From Lagopus muta (Eukaryota; Chordata; Aves; Galliformes; Phasianidae), in the NCBI RefSeq assembly GCF_023343835.1, contig NC_064447.1:6216001-6280000 (forward strand): DNA of 64,000 nucleotides, in the 5' to 3' direction. Positions 41,963-55,267 of the stretch are shown in pieces. Below the pieces are notes generated by a model. The model made no database searches, was not told where the DNA came from, and saw nothing but the letters and a program-made list of their open reading frames with translations. The position numbers and the translations under genes were made by a program. Numbering within the stretch: the first letter of the stretch is position 1; the number at the start of each line of letters is the position of its first letter.

Positions 41963-43483
41963 GTAATGTAAATCCTGGCTCCTTGAAACAGGAAACAGAT
42001 TTGGTTTTGTGGCAGATTCTCACAGGTCTCACTGGCAGCAGGCACAGTAGCAGCATCTGTGTGTATGTGGCTACATAAAGACATGCTGGCACAGATCAAT
42101 ATCACAACAGATCCCCTTTTGCCCAGTCATCTTGATCCCCTCTCTTCCCTAACGCCAGCACTAGCAGACTGCAAGAGCTGTAAGAATGAACTCCATCAGG
42201 GGCTCCTGGTTCAGCCCAGTTCAGTGCCTGGCAACAGGCCTGCAACCCTCCTATCTTCAGTTGCACAAAACTAAATAGATCTGAGTTCTTCTCATGACTT
42301 GTACTCATTAGAGATGGTTTCGTGCTGCTTTTTAGTGAAGTAAGTCACTTCACTTCTCCTTTGTTTAGTACAAATCCACCACAGCTGTTTTTTTTTCCTA
42401 TGAGCCTGTGCCTGTACTGTACTCAGAGCAAACCATTCATTCCTACATTCCTCTTTGTCAGTATGTTTTGTGCAGTTTGCCCACTCCACTGGCTGCCGCT
42501 TTCACTTCATTGATTTTGCCTGCACAGCCTCAAGGATCCTTGAAATAATTACATCCTTAGCAAAGAACAGCTTGCTGATCATTTCCAGGATTGGACTTGA
42601 CATCACTGGTCTGAAGCTGCAGCAGGCAGTTATGGGAAGTTATGATTTCATTTAGGATTTCTACTCCTTGTTCTCCACTATGTGCTTCCTCCTGCTTTTG
42701 TGGAAAAAAAATAATAATAATATAGGATGAATCAGTGAAATGATCTCTGCGAGGATCAAGAAGTCAGAGTCAAGTCAGACAACAGAGACTCTCCAGCTTT
42801 CTTTCAAATGACTAACATCACGCTGCAGAGTGGTTGCCAGGCTGCTTAAGCAGCTGTTCTGAATAGTCCTGCAGTTGCCTTTGGCCCCAAAGCCACGCAG
42901 GAGCACCGAAGTTGTGTATGACTCTTGCTCTCAGTGCACTAATCACCACATGCAGATTTATCTATTTTTATAGCTCTCATCAGGCTACAGGTTTTGGAAG
43001 ATTCAGATGCCATGCCAGCTTCACAGACTAGCAGAACAGAAAAGCTGTAGTGATTATTAATATTTTAAATAATTAAGCTGACAGCACAACAAAATACCAA
43101 TGCTTTGTCATGTTGAAAAGTCATACCTACTTCGGAGAGAAGTCATTAAGGATCACAACACTGCTGGGAAGCCTCATAAGGGCAAAATTTTCTCTAACTC
43201 CTTGCATCTCCCTCCACAACTGTTCTCTTGTGTTCGCAGTGCATTTTTTGGCACAGGTTACCACATTAGTGCAGTATCTGAGCATGTGAGGGAGCATTTA
43301 TCTTCATTAGCACTGAGGATTGGCAGCATCAGGAGGTCTGGATCCTGTCTCCCATCTGGAAACATCCAGCACCCACTGACCACTGCTGTGTTTCTTTGGA
43401 GCTCGTATCTGCAGTCTTGGCAATGTTGATGGCGATTAAGCCGACGTGCTTTCATCTAATATCCTGTTTCCATTGTTTCACAG
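41963..43483 (+). other. Possible CIITA 3'UTR intron
   Basis: Twenty bases after the stop the sequence reads ataaag|gtaatg, a fair donor, and at 43483 there is a good acceptor, attgtttcacag. The intron is plausible but rests on splice-site likeness only. The distance from the stop is too short to predict nonsense-mediated decay. Confidence 0.3.
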
Positions 43484-45949
43484 GTAACATAAAGAAGAGG
43501 GGAAGGTCTCTTCTGTGTTTTCCTATCTTACCACTTCGAACTATCTTACCATTACGAAGCAGGAATTAAATGCCAACTTTTGTGATAGTGGCAACATGGA
43601 AAAAGTCACATTGAACCTTCTGGGTGATGCTTGAAGTGGGTGAATGATGGAGTTCACAGTTTTAAGAGGTCATTTAAAGTGCTTTTTAAAAACTCAGTTG
43701 CGTCTCCATTGAATTGATGAACAGTTAAGTAACACGTTTCACAGAAGAACAGCTGGATAATTTTCAGTATTAAAAGTGAACAGGAGTCACCAGCTTATTG
43801 ACAGTAGAAAATTCTATCGAGTCATCGAAGTGTACGCTACAAGCTGCTGCACCCTCAACGTCTGAAGTCATGAGAGATGAAAACTAATTGTTTCGTGGTG
43901 CCATTGATAAACACAATTAAGTTTGTTTTGATTTTGGACTACCAAAGTTGAAGTTTTCACCTGTAAGTCTGGATTAAATGGAAGTGTCTGGATCAGAAGC
44001 ACAAGAACGACCAGACTGGAAAACAGTCTGAAATTGTAATGTTGTCCTTGGGAATCTAGAAGTGGCTCTTTTCTTCATGCTCATTATCAGTGCTGCCTTA
44101 AGAAAAGTACTTTTTATCAAATAATTGTCTTGTTACAGATTCCTTCAAAAAGATTGGAGGGAGAAGAGAGATGAATTAAACTGAAAAACTATCAGGGATT
44201 TTTCTGATAATGTGACAGAAATCGAATTATATACAAACAGCTCCAGCATAGTGCACAGAAATCTTCAGAGTGACATTGCTTAAAGGTTTTTACTCTGTCA
44301 CAAATGGAAACTTTACAAGTGTGAGGTTTTTTCTATTTTTTAGTGAAAGAATTTCACTAAACTGAAAACAAAACTGGATTTCTGAAACCAATTTTTCTTC
44401 TCATTTATATATCTGAATTGAGATTTAATTGTCACCTGCAAGTGTGAGACTAAATGCATGAGCATCTATTCTATACTTGAAAATGAAATCACTACTTTGT
44501 ATTCTTGATGTGGTCTGCTTCTGCAGAGTTAAGAAGAATTAGGCAATGACGGGAAATCGCGTATTTCAAAGAATTAACATGGATCTGTGCTGCTGCCCTC
44601 AGTGCTGTTTGAGCCAAAGCCTGCTCCTGCTGAAAGCAATAGCAAAACAGTCTCCTTTTCTTGCACTTCAGCCCTCTGAACACAGGAAAAAATAATAATT
44701 GTACAGAGGCAATTGCCTGGACTAGCTCTCTGCATGTCTAGATACAAGCTGGCGACAGGAAAACAAGGTTGGATGGTAGAAGCTAGCATCCAGTATGCTA
44801 CAGATTGAGAAGGGAGGGCTGTGTACCTCATTTTGCTAACTTGATCAACAGCCTCCTTTAAGTCTCTTTTGCTAGGAAGCACTGACAACACTGATCAAAG
44901 ATCTTTGCAAATGAGCATCTCTCAACTCACCTTCCAAATATTCTGTTACTTGGTTTGAAAACATCCCCAATTTAAACAGTTCAAAACCTCAATCTTTGTT
45001 CTTTCCAGCAATTTCTATGTTTCCACTTACATTTCTGCACCTGCAGAATCTTGACAATTTAAAGAAAGAAGGAAGGAAGGTCATCTAATTTATTGTTTCT
45101 GTTCAAAAAAGTCAGGAACCAGACCTAGCACGTGGAGGTAGTAGTGCAGGAGGGCAAGGTAAAAAACACTATGGAGAATGTGATTTTAACTAGAAAATTA
45201 TATTTGCCTTCATTATCTGCTTCAGTCTTCAAGTTCTAGCCAGAGGTGTGGAAAAACCTCATTTATGTTCCCCTCTTTAAGCTGCTTGAATGGGAAGCAG
45301 CTTGAGCTAAATTCAGTGTGACATTCCCATCAGCCTACAGCACTCCGGCCACGCAGAGCTACAGTGAGCACTCCTCTCGGCTTCCTTGGACCACACTTAG
45401 GATGACAAATGCCCCTGTAGGGATAAATTCTGCAACCAGGCTTCACTGTGACTGAATCTAAGAATATGCTAACTATAATGGAGGCAGCTGAATGTTACAG
45501 CACTCTGCACTGCTAAAACAGTGTTGGGTATTCTACTGTTCTCTTAGTGGGAGATGTAGGCTTTAATGTAGATTGTGAATTGTGATGCAGTGTTTTGGTC
45601 ATCTTTATACATCTTTTTTGAAAGTATTAATTAAAGTGAGTATTCCTTTTTACAGTAGCTTGCAGTACTCATTGAAAATCATTTGTGTTTTTCTCTCTGG
45701 GAAACTGGGAAACCGCTGCTGAACATGATGACAAGCTGAGGGTCCTCCTATTCCATGGTAATGGCAAGCAGTGTGCAAGGGAGACAGCGCAGTCCTGCTG
45801 GCAGTCAGCAGTGGTCTGGAATGGAGAAATGGAGAAATAATGCTTTCTGAACAGGCTGTGGGATCTTGCAAAGCCAACTGGTAAACTGTGCATCCACAGG
45901 TAGAAGGTATAAAAGTGCTGTCTGAAGCTGCCTGCTGATAACAGAAAAA

Positions 45950-46035
45950 AATCATAGAATCATAGAATGCTTGGGCTGGAAGGGACCCCAAGTCCATCAT
46001 CCAATCACCAAGTTCCAACCCATTTGGGGCTTTTT
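45950..46035 (-). mobile_element. CR1 tail, minus orientation
   Basis: atcatagaatcatagaatgc followed by ttgggctggaagggacccc and gttccaaccc. Short 3' terminus of a CR1 copy. Confidence 0.85.
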
Positions 46036-46959
46036 GCATTTACAAGTTTTTAAATTAATCAAAGGCTGGACGCTCTTGTGTAACAGAGCTCATGGAAAAG
46101 ACTTCCATCGGTTGCGTGCCTTATGTGCAGAGGACAGAATTCACTGGCTACCCTGAAAAAAATCAAATCTGCATTCCAAAATATCCTTTGAGGATGAGAA
46201 GAATGCTTATCTTGTCTCTTTGTGCCCAAATTCTTTTTGTTAGACCTGAAACCTTGCTAAAATGCTACGGCTTGTTTTATGATGGCGATCGGATGTACTT
46301 GTAATCTGATCACTTTCCCCATCATTAAAAACTAAAGTTGAACTGCTCTGAAAAGTCAGAAATCTTGATCTTCAGTTTAGAATCTCCAAGGTGAATTACT
46401 TGGTGGAAACTGTATTCCTTAATCTGTGAGTCACACAGCATAAACCCACTGCAGAGAACGATTACCAAGCAGCAGATGCTGTAGAACCCATAATGACAAA
46501 CTAAACCATGTCCTTAAAATGGCATACGTGTGACCCTGAATAATTGGTGTAAGCCATTTCTGAACAGTATTAAAGTCACAACTATACAACCAGCAGACAT
46601 GCTGCCTTTGGTAGCAAAATCCAGTATTCCTCGTGTTAGTCCCAAATGGGCACACAAACACAAACTTAACAAGTCTTCAGACTTGTCTGTTCTTTACACA
46701 GGTGCCTACATGAAAATTCAGAAACGTTCTTGATACATCAACTTGGTTTAGCAACTGCACTGTTATGAAAACTCAACCTTGGAAGATATGTAGTAGGACA
46801 AAACCAGCATAATAGCTTCTTCTTTTTTCCCCTATACATTTTCCTTGCAGAAGGACTTTCTGTATGCTGGCCATCTCAGTAATCAGGAAGCATGAAAAGC
46901 ATTTTCATGTTATTTTCTGTTCAAATGGAAAAAGAACCACGCCAACAAATGACTCCTTA

Positions 46960-47602
46960 CTCTTTCATGGAAAAGGTCAATCTTTATTGTATTGCTTTCA
47001 GATCTGTACATAGGAACATGAACTTAATCTGCAAATTATCCTGTGTTAGATAATGAATCCACCTAACAAAAGTCAGTCTCTGATCTGTTTCAAAGCTTGC
47101 AATTTAAATAAAGTCTCTTACTAGTGCACTTCTTGTCATAATACTGCCCTGAACAGAACCCTGCGGCACTCCTGATGTGTTCCCCTGAGAAAGCACAGAT
47201 GTGGAGCTATTGGCTGGTAGAGTTTTCAATGTGTGAATGCAAAACTTGCTTAAGCAGCATGTACAGTGTGTCCATTCAGGTGAAATGGTATTTATTGAAA
47301 AGTTTATCAAATCTGAGTAATATGTTGATTTTCTTTGTAAGAGAACATAGCTTATATTATTTGTTCACAGAGTCCATCCCCGAATTACCTATGGAAGCCC
47401 AGTACTGTACATGAATCACAGCAGGTAGTGCACACTCAAGAGGCAATGGTCATGAGGAAAAAGTCACAGCTGACAAGGTCTGATAACAACTCTTCTCATT
47501 GTCCCCTTGTCCTTCTTTTCACCTCTACACTTCAGAGTACAGTTTCTTTCCATAACTTGATCCATTAACCTGGTCATAATCCATTTCAGGTGTTCAATGA
47601 AT
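46960..47602 (-). other. Candidate DEXI 3'UTR terminal exon
   Basis: On the minus strand, a strong acceptor (ttctttttttaaacag ending at 47603) is followed about 615 bases later by AATAAA (complement of 46983-46988) in the context caataaagattgacc. That would be a non-coding last exon for DEXI, which in human also has a distant 3'UTR exon by my recollection. Transcript data would be needed; another minus-strand transcript is possible. Confidence 0.35.
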
Positions 47603-47984
47603 CTGTTTAAAAAAAGAACACATAACAAATACATAGTAACCCTCCAGACCCACACTGAACAGAGAAGTCCTGTATGTTAGATACAGCACCATACCATCTG
47701 TTTCTTTCAAAAGTAAATCAATCAATCGATCAACTGTTTGAGGTGCTCAGGTGCTGCGCTGACAGCAAAGAACTCCAGGAGGACCTCATAACACTGAGTG
47801 GGCAAAAAAGGGCAGGTGACCTTTGATGATGTAGTATAATCCAATTAGAGAGAAATAATCAAGACCTGCCTATGTGACATAGGTTGGAGCTGACAACTAC
47901 AGCTAGGCATCACCACCACCAACTCCCTGAGCTCAGTATCTCAGCCGTGGCACACAAAAAAGACAAGAAAACTTTGGACATCAT

Positions 47985-48125
47985 CATGAAGGGCACTGAG
48001 ATTATGGTGAGTACCATAAAAGCCACTGAGTGCCTGCATCATGAGTACTATGTGCACTTCTGGTTCCCATATCTCAGGAAGACCAAGGTGTAGCAAAGAG
48101 GGTTAGACAAGAAAGACTAAACTGC
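47985..48125 (+). mobile_element. Doubtful old CR1-like stretch
   Basis: tatgtgcacttctggttccc followed by a purine-rich stretch resembles the CR1 block gtgcagttctgg(t/g)ccccac, but the flanks do not align by eye. Kept only as a weak call. Confidence 0.3.
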
Positions 48126-51100
48126 AAAGATCCAGGGGAAGGACCAGCTCGTTTCAGGTTTAAGGGGCTGGGAGAAGGAACTGGAAAGCAGCTGCTACAG
48201 GGCCGGGCAGCACCATGCCCTCTAACATCTCTAGTTCTTCCACGGGGATGCGGAAAGCACAAAGGGAGCACTGCAGATTTTGGCCAAGTTTATGTGTGCT
48301 CCCAAATGGCATCGCCTGCCACAGCTGGAGCCAGAATGCAGGCAGGGTGGTCCTGGTATGACTTGTCCCCATGTTACTCTGTGCCACTTAGCAGATGCAA
48401 AGCTGGGAGTGAGCTCTTCTGTGGTCAGTGAGGTTCTTTTCTCAAATGCTTAACACTACAGTACCCTGCTAACAGCAATCATATGCTCAATATCGTGACT
48501 CTTAAAGCAAGGGGAACAGCAGTTCTAAAAGGTTACAAATGTGATGTTATCTGAACAGACGCAGTGGTAGTTCTGAGAGATGGTTGTTCTGCGTTGCAGA
48601 TCGAATCCTCAGCTGACTTAAAAATAAGCACAGTAAAACGTGTTGGGCTTCCAAAGCGAAACATAAAGCTGTCCAACTTGTGTTTCCAACGTGTCTGCAG
48701 GGCTGCTAGACCAGGACAGTAATTTGTGGAGGCAGATATGATACAATTGACCAGGATATTCAGTCTTGTATTTCTGTTCTGTCCTTCAAATTTTATGTGA
48801 ACCTAATCCTTAACAGAAAACAAACAAAAAAAAAAAGCCCCTAAAAATCAAAAGATAACAGATGTTTTTCAGATCTCAGAAGCAGTCATCCAACAGCCTG
48901 AACATACCTGCCAGCATTCAACAGCACAGCTGGTAGAGCACAACTTCAGCATTAGAAGAAGAAACAGTAGAAGCAGCCACGGCATTTCTGTTAATTCTAT
49001 GGGTGAAGTCATTGCTCATGATGGGCTGGACCAAAGGAAATGCAGTGACCCTGCTCTGCATCCAGGCATTGTCTGCCTTGTTTCCAGCTTTCTAAAAGTA
49101 TTTCAGATAGTGCGGCCTATTTGGGCCACGCTGCCTGAGCGAGCCTCGGGTCCTTGTTCCTGGCCCTTCAAAGAGAAGCCTTAACTCACTCACCTGAACT
49201 AGAGCTTTACACAGTAATGCATCATCTGGTGCATGTCATTATTATCCATTGTATCCTTGTCATATATGGTTTCCGTTAGCCCTTGCTTTTTGTATTATGG
49301 GTAGATGGACCATACAATTCTCACAGAGGAATACAGAACAGAGCATGAGGAGCCACAACCCACTGCGACAAAGGGGAAAATTGCTGTTTAGCAGTTGGGA
49401 AACAACACCCTTGACAGGATGAAGGGAAGTTCAGCAGTGCATTCCCCATAGCAGGTCACAAAACTGATGCTTCTCAGCACCCATCTCCAGAGCAAGATGG
49501 AGTTGGTTATTCATGGCAAAAGAAAACCCTGAGCAGTGGGACCCCTACCGTGGCTTTCCATTTCCACTGATCCCATTCCACACCAACCCCCCACCAGGCC
49601 TTGAAAAGGAAGATTTTTAAACCCCTTAATGCCAGTAGATGGTGGAGTTTCTACTGATGCTTATGGAATTCTTGACAGAATGCTCAACTTCTTTTAAAAA
49701 AAAAAAAAAAATCTTAGAAGAAATGCATACTATTCTACATGAAGAGAATGCAGTTTGTAAATTGAATGAGTAAATTTGTGTCAGATTTTCCTCAGTAGTT
49801 TCAAGTGCCTGAAAGAGACACTGATCCTCCTGTATTCAGGTCTCAGCTGCACAACTTTGCCAGAAGTTTCCTGTTTGATTCTGTGATGATTTCAACACCT
49901 GCTAGCTCTTTGTAATGAACTCTGATCTCATACCAGGCTTGAAAAGTAGACAGGATATATTTTAGAAACACTTCTTGTTCTCAGAGAACATCCCTCAAAC
50001 TTTTCACCTGTTTTTTCCCAACTTTGTGGCCAGACAAAACACCCAGGCTCTATAACTGGGAAGAGAAAGACCATCTGAAAACTTCCCTGAAGAAATGGAA
50101 AGCCTCAGCCATTTCTGCGTACCACTTATATATCAGTATATAAATGAGCATCATTACGAGGGAAGAAAGACAAAGAGTTGGACGGGTCAAATATGCATCC
50201 TAAATTTCTCTAAACAAATTATTCTTCTATTTTAGGATTGCAAGTGTCATCTGAAACAAAGCGCTGTTTTGCCCATTCTCAAGAGAAAACAAACAAAAAG
50301 AATCAAACTGAATTCAACCTGCCAGGCTGTGGTTAGCAGCACTGAATAATGAAACTGTTCATTATTCAGCCACAATTCTTTCTTCTTTCCACCTAGGACA
50401 GAACTGCTGGAATACGAGTCTCCTTACAGCAGAGCTTCCAGGTGAGTTTGAGCATTCAGCTTCTAGTAATTTTAGTAACACCTAAGAGTTCACAGCTGTG
50501 AAAATTCCAGCTGTTGCTGTCATTATTATAACTGATAACAAAATAGACAAATTATCCATCTCATGGAGTCAGTAATTCACCTTTTTCTTTGGCAAGGAGA
50601 TTCCTACAAATAAGGGAAGAGCAGAGTGAAAATTGAGAAGGTTAAAAAAAGTAACAGATCACTTTGCTCATTATTTGTATGACTGCAAGTCAGTGAAAGT
50701 TCTAATGCATTTATGTGCATCCTGGCATGGCTGGTGGTAACATTCTTCTGATCTGCTCCTTTATGAGGCATTGCAGTTTCTGAGATGGAAGAGAAGCACA
50801 GCTGAGGTAAGCTCACAGAAGCTGCCAGTGGCAGACCCAGGCAGGAGCCCAGCATGCTTATTTCCTTCCCCACTGGACCACACTGCCTTCTGCAGACGCT
50901 GAGCCCTCAGCTTTAATTGGCACTACTTCGATAAGCTGATGAGTACAGCTATTTCTTTGACTGATTCAGGATTTACATGCTGGCAAAGAGCAGAAGTGCT
51001 GAGTCATAAGCTTTTGGGTGCTGGATTCTGCTCATCAAAGACATACGCTGTAATTCATTTTGTAAAAAAAAAAAAGCAAAACAAAACCACAGGTAATACT

Positions 51101-53732
51101 TGTACAGTAAAATTATGTAAATTGAATATTTCCAATTTGGTTTCATTATCAATTGCTCGTTATCCCTTTGATTAAAGTACTTTGTGATGAGTCACATCTG
51201 ATTTTAAGGCAGTGCAAAGACAACAATCACATCACCTTATTTCAGGGGACTTGAAATATGATGAAGAATCTGGCATACCCAAGGGAAAAGGGTAGGTGCC
51301 GTGAGTCAGCTCAATCCTACTCAGCTCACACAGATGGTTTTCTCCATTTGAGAAGGACAGGAGTCTTCTTAGTTGTCTATCTTCAGCCTCTGCCACCAAT
51401 TATGGTTAGAAACCTGAATGTAATTCTGCTCCTAGTGAGTTTATTCAGCTGAGGTTTTCAGTGCAAGAGAGAACACAGCTCTTCTGATCCACACACTCTT
51501 TTCCTTTGAAATAAGCCTTTCCACATTGCGTAGAACGGCCTCTTGGGATTTCCTCCCTGTTCATGCATGCCACTCATCTCCTGCGTGGCAGGCAACACTT
51601 TTTAAATGCAAGGAGCACACCTGCAAGGCTTTACCTGAGGCTAATCACTGCTTTTTAGTTGTTCTCAGTAATCGCTGGTGAGTCACATGAAGAGCACTCC
51701 TTTTATTCTTAGTGCAAAGAGCGACACTCCTACCATTTCATCCCTGCTGCTAAAGCTGAGACCGCTCTTTCTGCATCATGTGCTGAATCCTCAGCATGCC
51801 AGCTCAAAGTGAGCATTCCTGTGCCCATGGCTTCACACGGGGAGCCGGTGGTGACAAATACCACAGCACTGTGAAGAACTCCATAAGCAGGATCTGAGCA
51901 CAAATCCCTCCTCGTGGTGACGTGCTGAGCCTTGGCCTGCTAGCTGAATAACCAGGCAATTTGCAGCCTGGTTGCTGAACGTATAATTAAATATATAAAT
52001 AGATGAAGCACAGTAATGGTGTATGCTTTTTGCTCTCCGGTAATTGGAGATTTGTAATTTGGTTCTCAGAAGAAACAACAATGTAAGACAACAGCTGCCA
52101 AACGACAGGGCTGAGCAGGCTGGTGCTTACCTCTGAGCATGGTGACATCACTGCCATTTCTACACATGGAGCTGATGTTGTCTTACAGTGAGAGTAGCAA
52201 GTACTTTGAAGAGCTTCTTAACCTACTAACATAAAGGAAAATGTTAAGAAGCCCATTTACTGACATTGAATAGAATGGTGCTCACGTCCTGTGCTCTATG
52301 AAACAATGTGCTCATGTAGTAGGGATATCTCTTGCTTCTGGAGAAATCCTACTGCAGTTACAACAGATCCCCTGCGTGAACTGTGGCTGTTATTCTCCTT
52401 GGGTCTCCCTGAAAACTAGATGAATTCACTGTAACAAATCCTGGCCAGCAGAAAAGTCCTCTACCATCACCTAATACAAGCATTAAAAAATGTTTATTTT
52501 CTGAATCCTTGTACTAGATGATGTTGGAGTAATAAGATCCGGAGTTTGGGGGAAGGTGTTTCTGAGAAGCAAAGGATTAGAACTTTCTGCACCAAAGATT
52601 TTGCTTAAATTTCCATTAATTATTAAGAATTTCTTCCCTGGAAGGCAGGAGATACCGGTCTGAAGGATACTTACAAAGGCTTTCGATTCCTATCCCCGTA
52701 TTCAAACCTCCTGAGTTGTTTGCCCAACTGAAAAGGGCCGAGGACAGCCACAGCAGCAGCACAGTGTGGGCAGCTCAGCTCTGCTACAGATCTGTGCCAG
52801 CAGAAGGGATTCTAACCCAGTCGCTTGGGATGCACCAAACAGACATGCCAGCATACACAAAATGCATGTATGCTTTTATCTGTTGTAACTGCAGTGGGAT
52901 TTCTCCAGAAGCAAGAGATATGTGTGTCTCCAATGCCACACACACACTTCTGTGCTCCCACGTGGTGTTGTCCAAGCCTTGCTCACTTGTGTTGGTGCTA
53001 TCCATATTCATCCAACATCAATTCCCATTTCATATTTTCTAGGCTATTGACCAAAACCTGACACTATTGCTTTATACAGAACCTTAATGGAAATATTTAG
53101 AGTTTCAGTATGAAGGACTGCATTATAGAGATGTGGTTTTGCTTTTATGGTGGTTTTTTTTTCATCTGGAAGACACTAAAATAGTACTGTGACAGGCAGC
53201 ACTTGTGCGATGTGTTCACCAAGGTCATCTCTGTGACCTTACAGCAGAAACTCCTACCTGCATGTTTTCAAGTGTAACTTGAAAGGCATCCTAACTCGAT
53301 TTTCAAACTCACAGGCGATATTTTGCTTAAACATTCTGTTGGCAGATCTGGAAACACTTAAACTGTGAACATTTTTGTTAACATCCATTTGGCACAGAAC
53401 ATCTTCGCTGGAAATAGTGGTTCTCTCCCCAACTGCAGTTTAGCGTTACAAAACGCCGGATCCTTACATTTCCAACGCGGTAGCGTCACCGACAGCTACA
53501 GCGGTAACAAAACGTTTGATCAAACAGACCCTCGCACTCCGATCGCCGCGACGATCCCGGGCAAAGGCTCGCAGCACCTCCGAGCCTCGGGAAGCGCGGC
53601 TGCTGACCGCCGCAGCCCCGACGCCGCGCTGACAGCCGCAGCCGCCCGGAGAGCAGCTCGGCCCTCCCCTCGCCCCGCCGGTCCCTCCCCGCCGCTCCGA
53701 AGGCTGCGGGTCCCCGGGAGCCGCCGGCTCTC

Positions 53733-53738
53733 ACTTAC
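53733..53738 (-). other. Consensus 5' splice site downstream of the DEXI stop
   Basis: The minus strand reads gagaa|gtaagtga, a near-perfect donor, 102 nt after the DEXI stop. It suggests that the 3'UTR is interrupted by an intron. Confidence 0.5.
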
Positions 53739-53840
53739 TTCTCGGCCCCTCCGCGGCCCGGCCCGGCGGCGGCGGCGCGTTCCGGGGGCGCCGCGAGGGG
53801 AGAGGCGGCGCGGGCATCCCGGCGCCGCGCCGGTACGGCG

Positions 53841-54593
<753 letters not shown>

Positions 54594-54627
54594 TCACCGC
54601 GCACAGAAGCGAAAGTGCGACTGTAAA

Positions 54628-54666
54628 CTTTTCTTTTTTTCTTTTTCTTTTTCTTTTTTTTTTTTT
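54628..54666. repeat. Polypyrimidine (T/C) tract in the shared promoter
   Basis: About 39 bases of T-runs punctuated by C (ttctttttctttttc type), unlike the GC-rich surroundings. Confidence 0.9.
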
Positions 54667-55064
54667 ACACCGGTTTGATCTCGGCTCCAGCTCCAGCTGC
54701 CCGAAGCTGCTCTCCACTCGAGGTCTGCCCTCTCCCCGCTCCGCAGCCGCCCGCCAGAGGCGACGCGCGGTGTCGGAGCCCGCACGCAGCGCCCCGTTAT
54801 GGAAGGAAGCAGCGCGCACCTCAGCGCCGTGTCGGCCGATGCTGCCTTTGCTTGTTTACATTCTTCCCACCTACGGAGCTCTGAGGGCTGGCCCGCAGCA
54901 CTCCCCGTCGTGCCCGGCAACCAGCCGGCGCTGCGCTGCGCAGCTTCCCCGCAGCCCGGCACGAAGGCGCGCGCTGCCCGCGGTCTCAGCGGCAGACAGA
55001 GCAGCGCGGTGCCCGCCGGGAGCTGCAGTCCGCTCCGAAGAGCGATTCCCGGCGTGCCCCGGCC

Positions 55065-55074
55065 GCGCATGCGC
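55065..55074. promoter_or_regulatory. NRF1-type palindrome GCGCATGCGC
   Basis: A perfect palindromic NRF1 consensus 114 bp upstream of the CLEC16A ATG within the CpG island. NRF1 drives many nuclear genes for mitochondrial function, which would suit CLEC16A's role in mitophagy. Binding is inferred, not shown. Confidence 0.6.
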
Positions 55075-55153
55075 ACGGCTGCGGGTGCGCGCCGGCGGCC
55101 GTCAGCGACGTTGAGCTCCGTCCGCGGCCTGCGCTGGCCGTCCCCGCGGGGCC

Positions 55154-55165
55154 ATGAGGCGATAA
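55154..55165 (+). other. Three-codon upstream ORF before CLEC16A
   Basis: ATG AGG CGA TAA, ending 22 nt before the main start; G at -3 makes its context moderate. It is relevant only if transcription starts upstream of 55154. Confidence 0.5.
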
Positions 55166-55187
55166 GACCCCGCCGTGCTCCGCCAGT

Positions 55188-55267
55188 ATGTTCGGCCGCT
55201 CCCGGAGCTGGGTGGGCGGTGGGCACGGGAAGGCCGCTCGCAGCATTCACTCCTTGGACCACCTCAA
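55188..55267 (+). CDS. CLEC16A: CLEC16A coding exon 1
   Basis: 80 coding nt, residues 1-26 plus two bases of Lys27; donor GTGAGC. Lies in the CpG island. Confidence 0.96.

Larger units (their letters stand above)
41943..53738. other. CIITA to DEXI convergent interval
   Basis: 11.8 kb with no coding gene recognised; it must hold the CIITA 3'UTR and, on the other strand, the DEXI 3'UTR. Contents: a possible CIITA 3'UTR intron, a CR1 tail near 46.0 kb, a doubtful CR1-like stretch near 48.0 kb and candidate minus-strand terminal exon signals near 47.0-47.6 kb. Short open frames here have no family features. Confidence 0.75.

Noticed and set aside
47107-47112. Plus-strand AATAAA as the CIITA polyadenylation signal
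   Set aside because: It is more than 5 kb past the stop and overlaps the putative minus-strand DEXI terminal exon; no supporting downstream element is evident.
47464-47655. 63-codon minus-strand frame (ends in EKKDKGTMRRVVIRPCQL)
   Set aside because: No recognisable family; it overlaps the candidate DEXI 3'UTR exon and crosses its acceptor, so it is unlikely to be coding.
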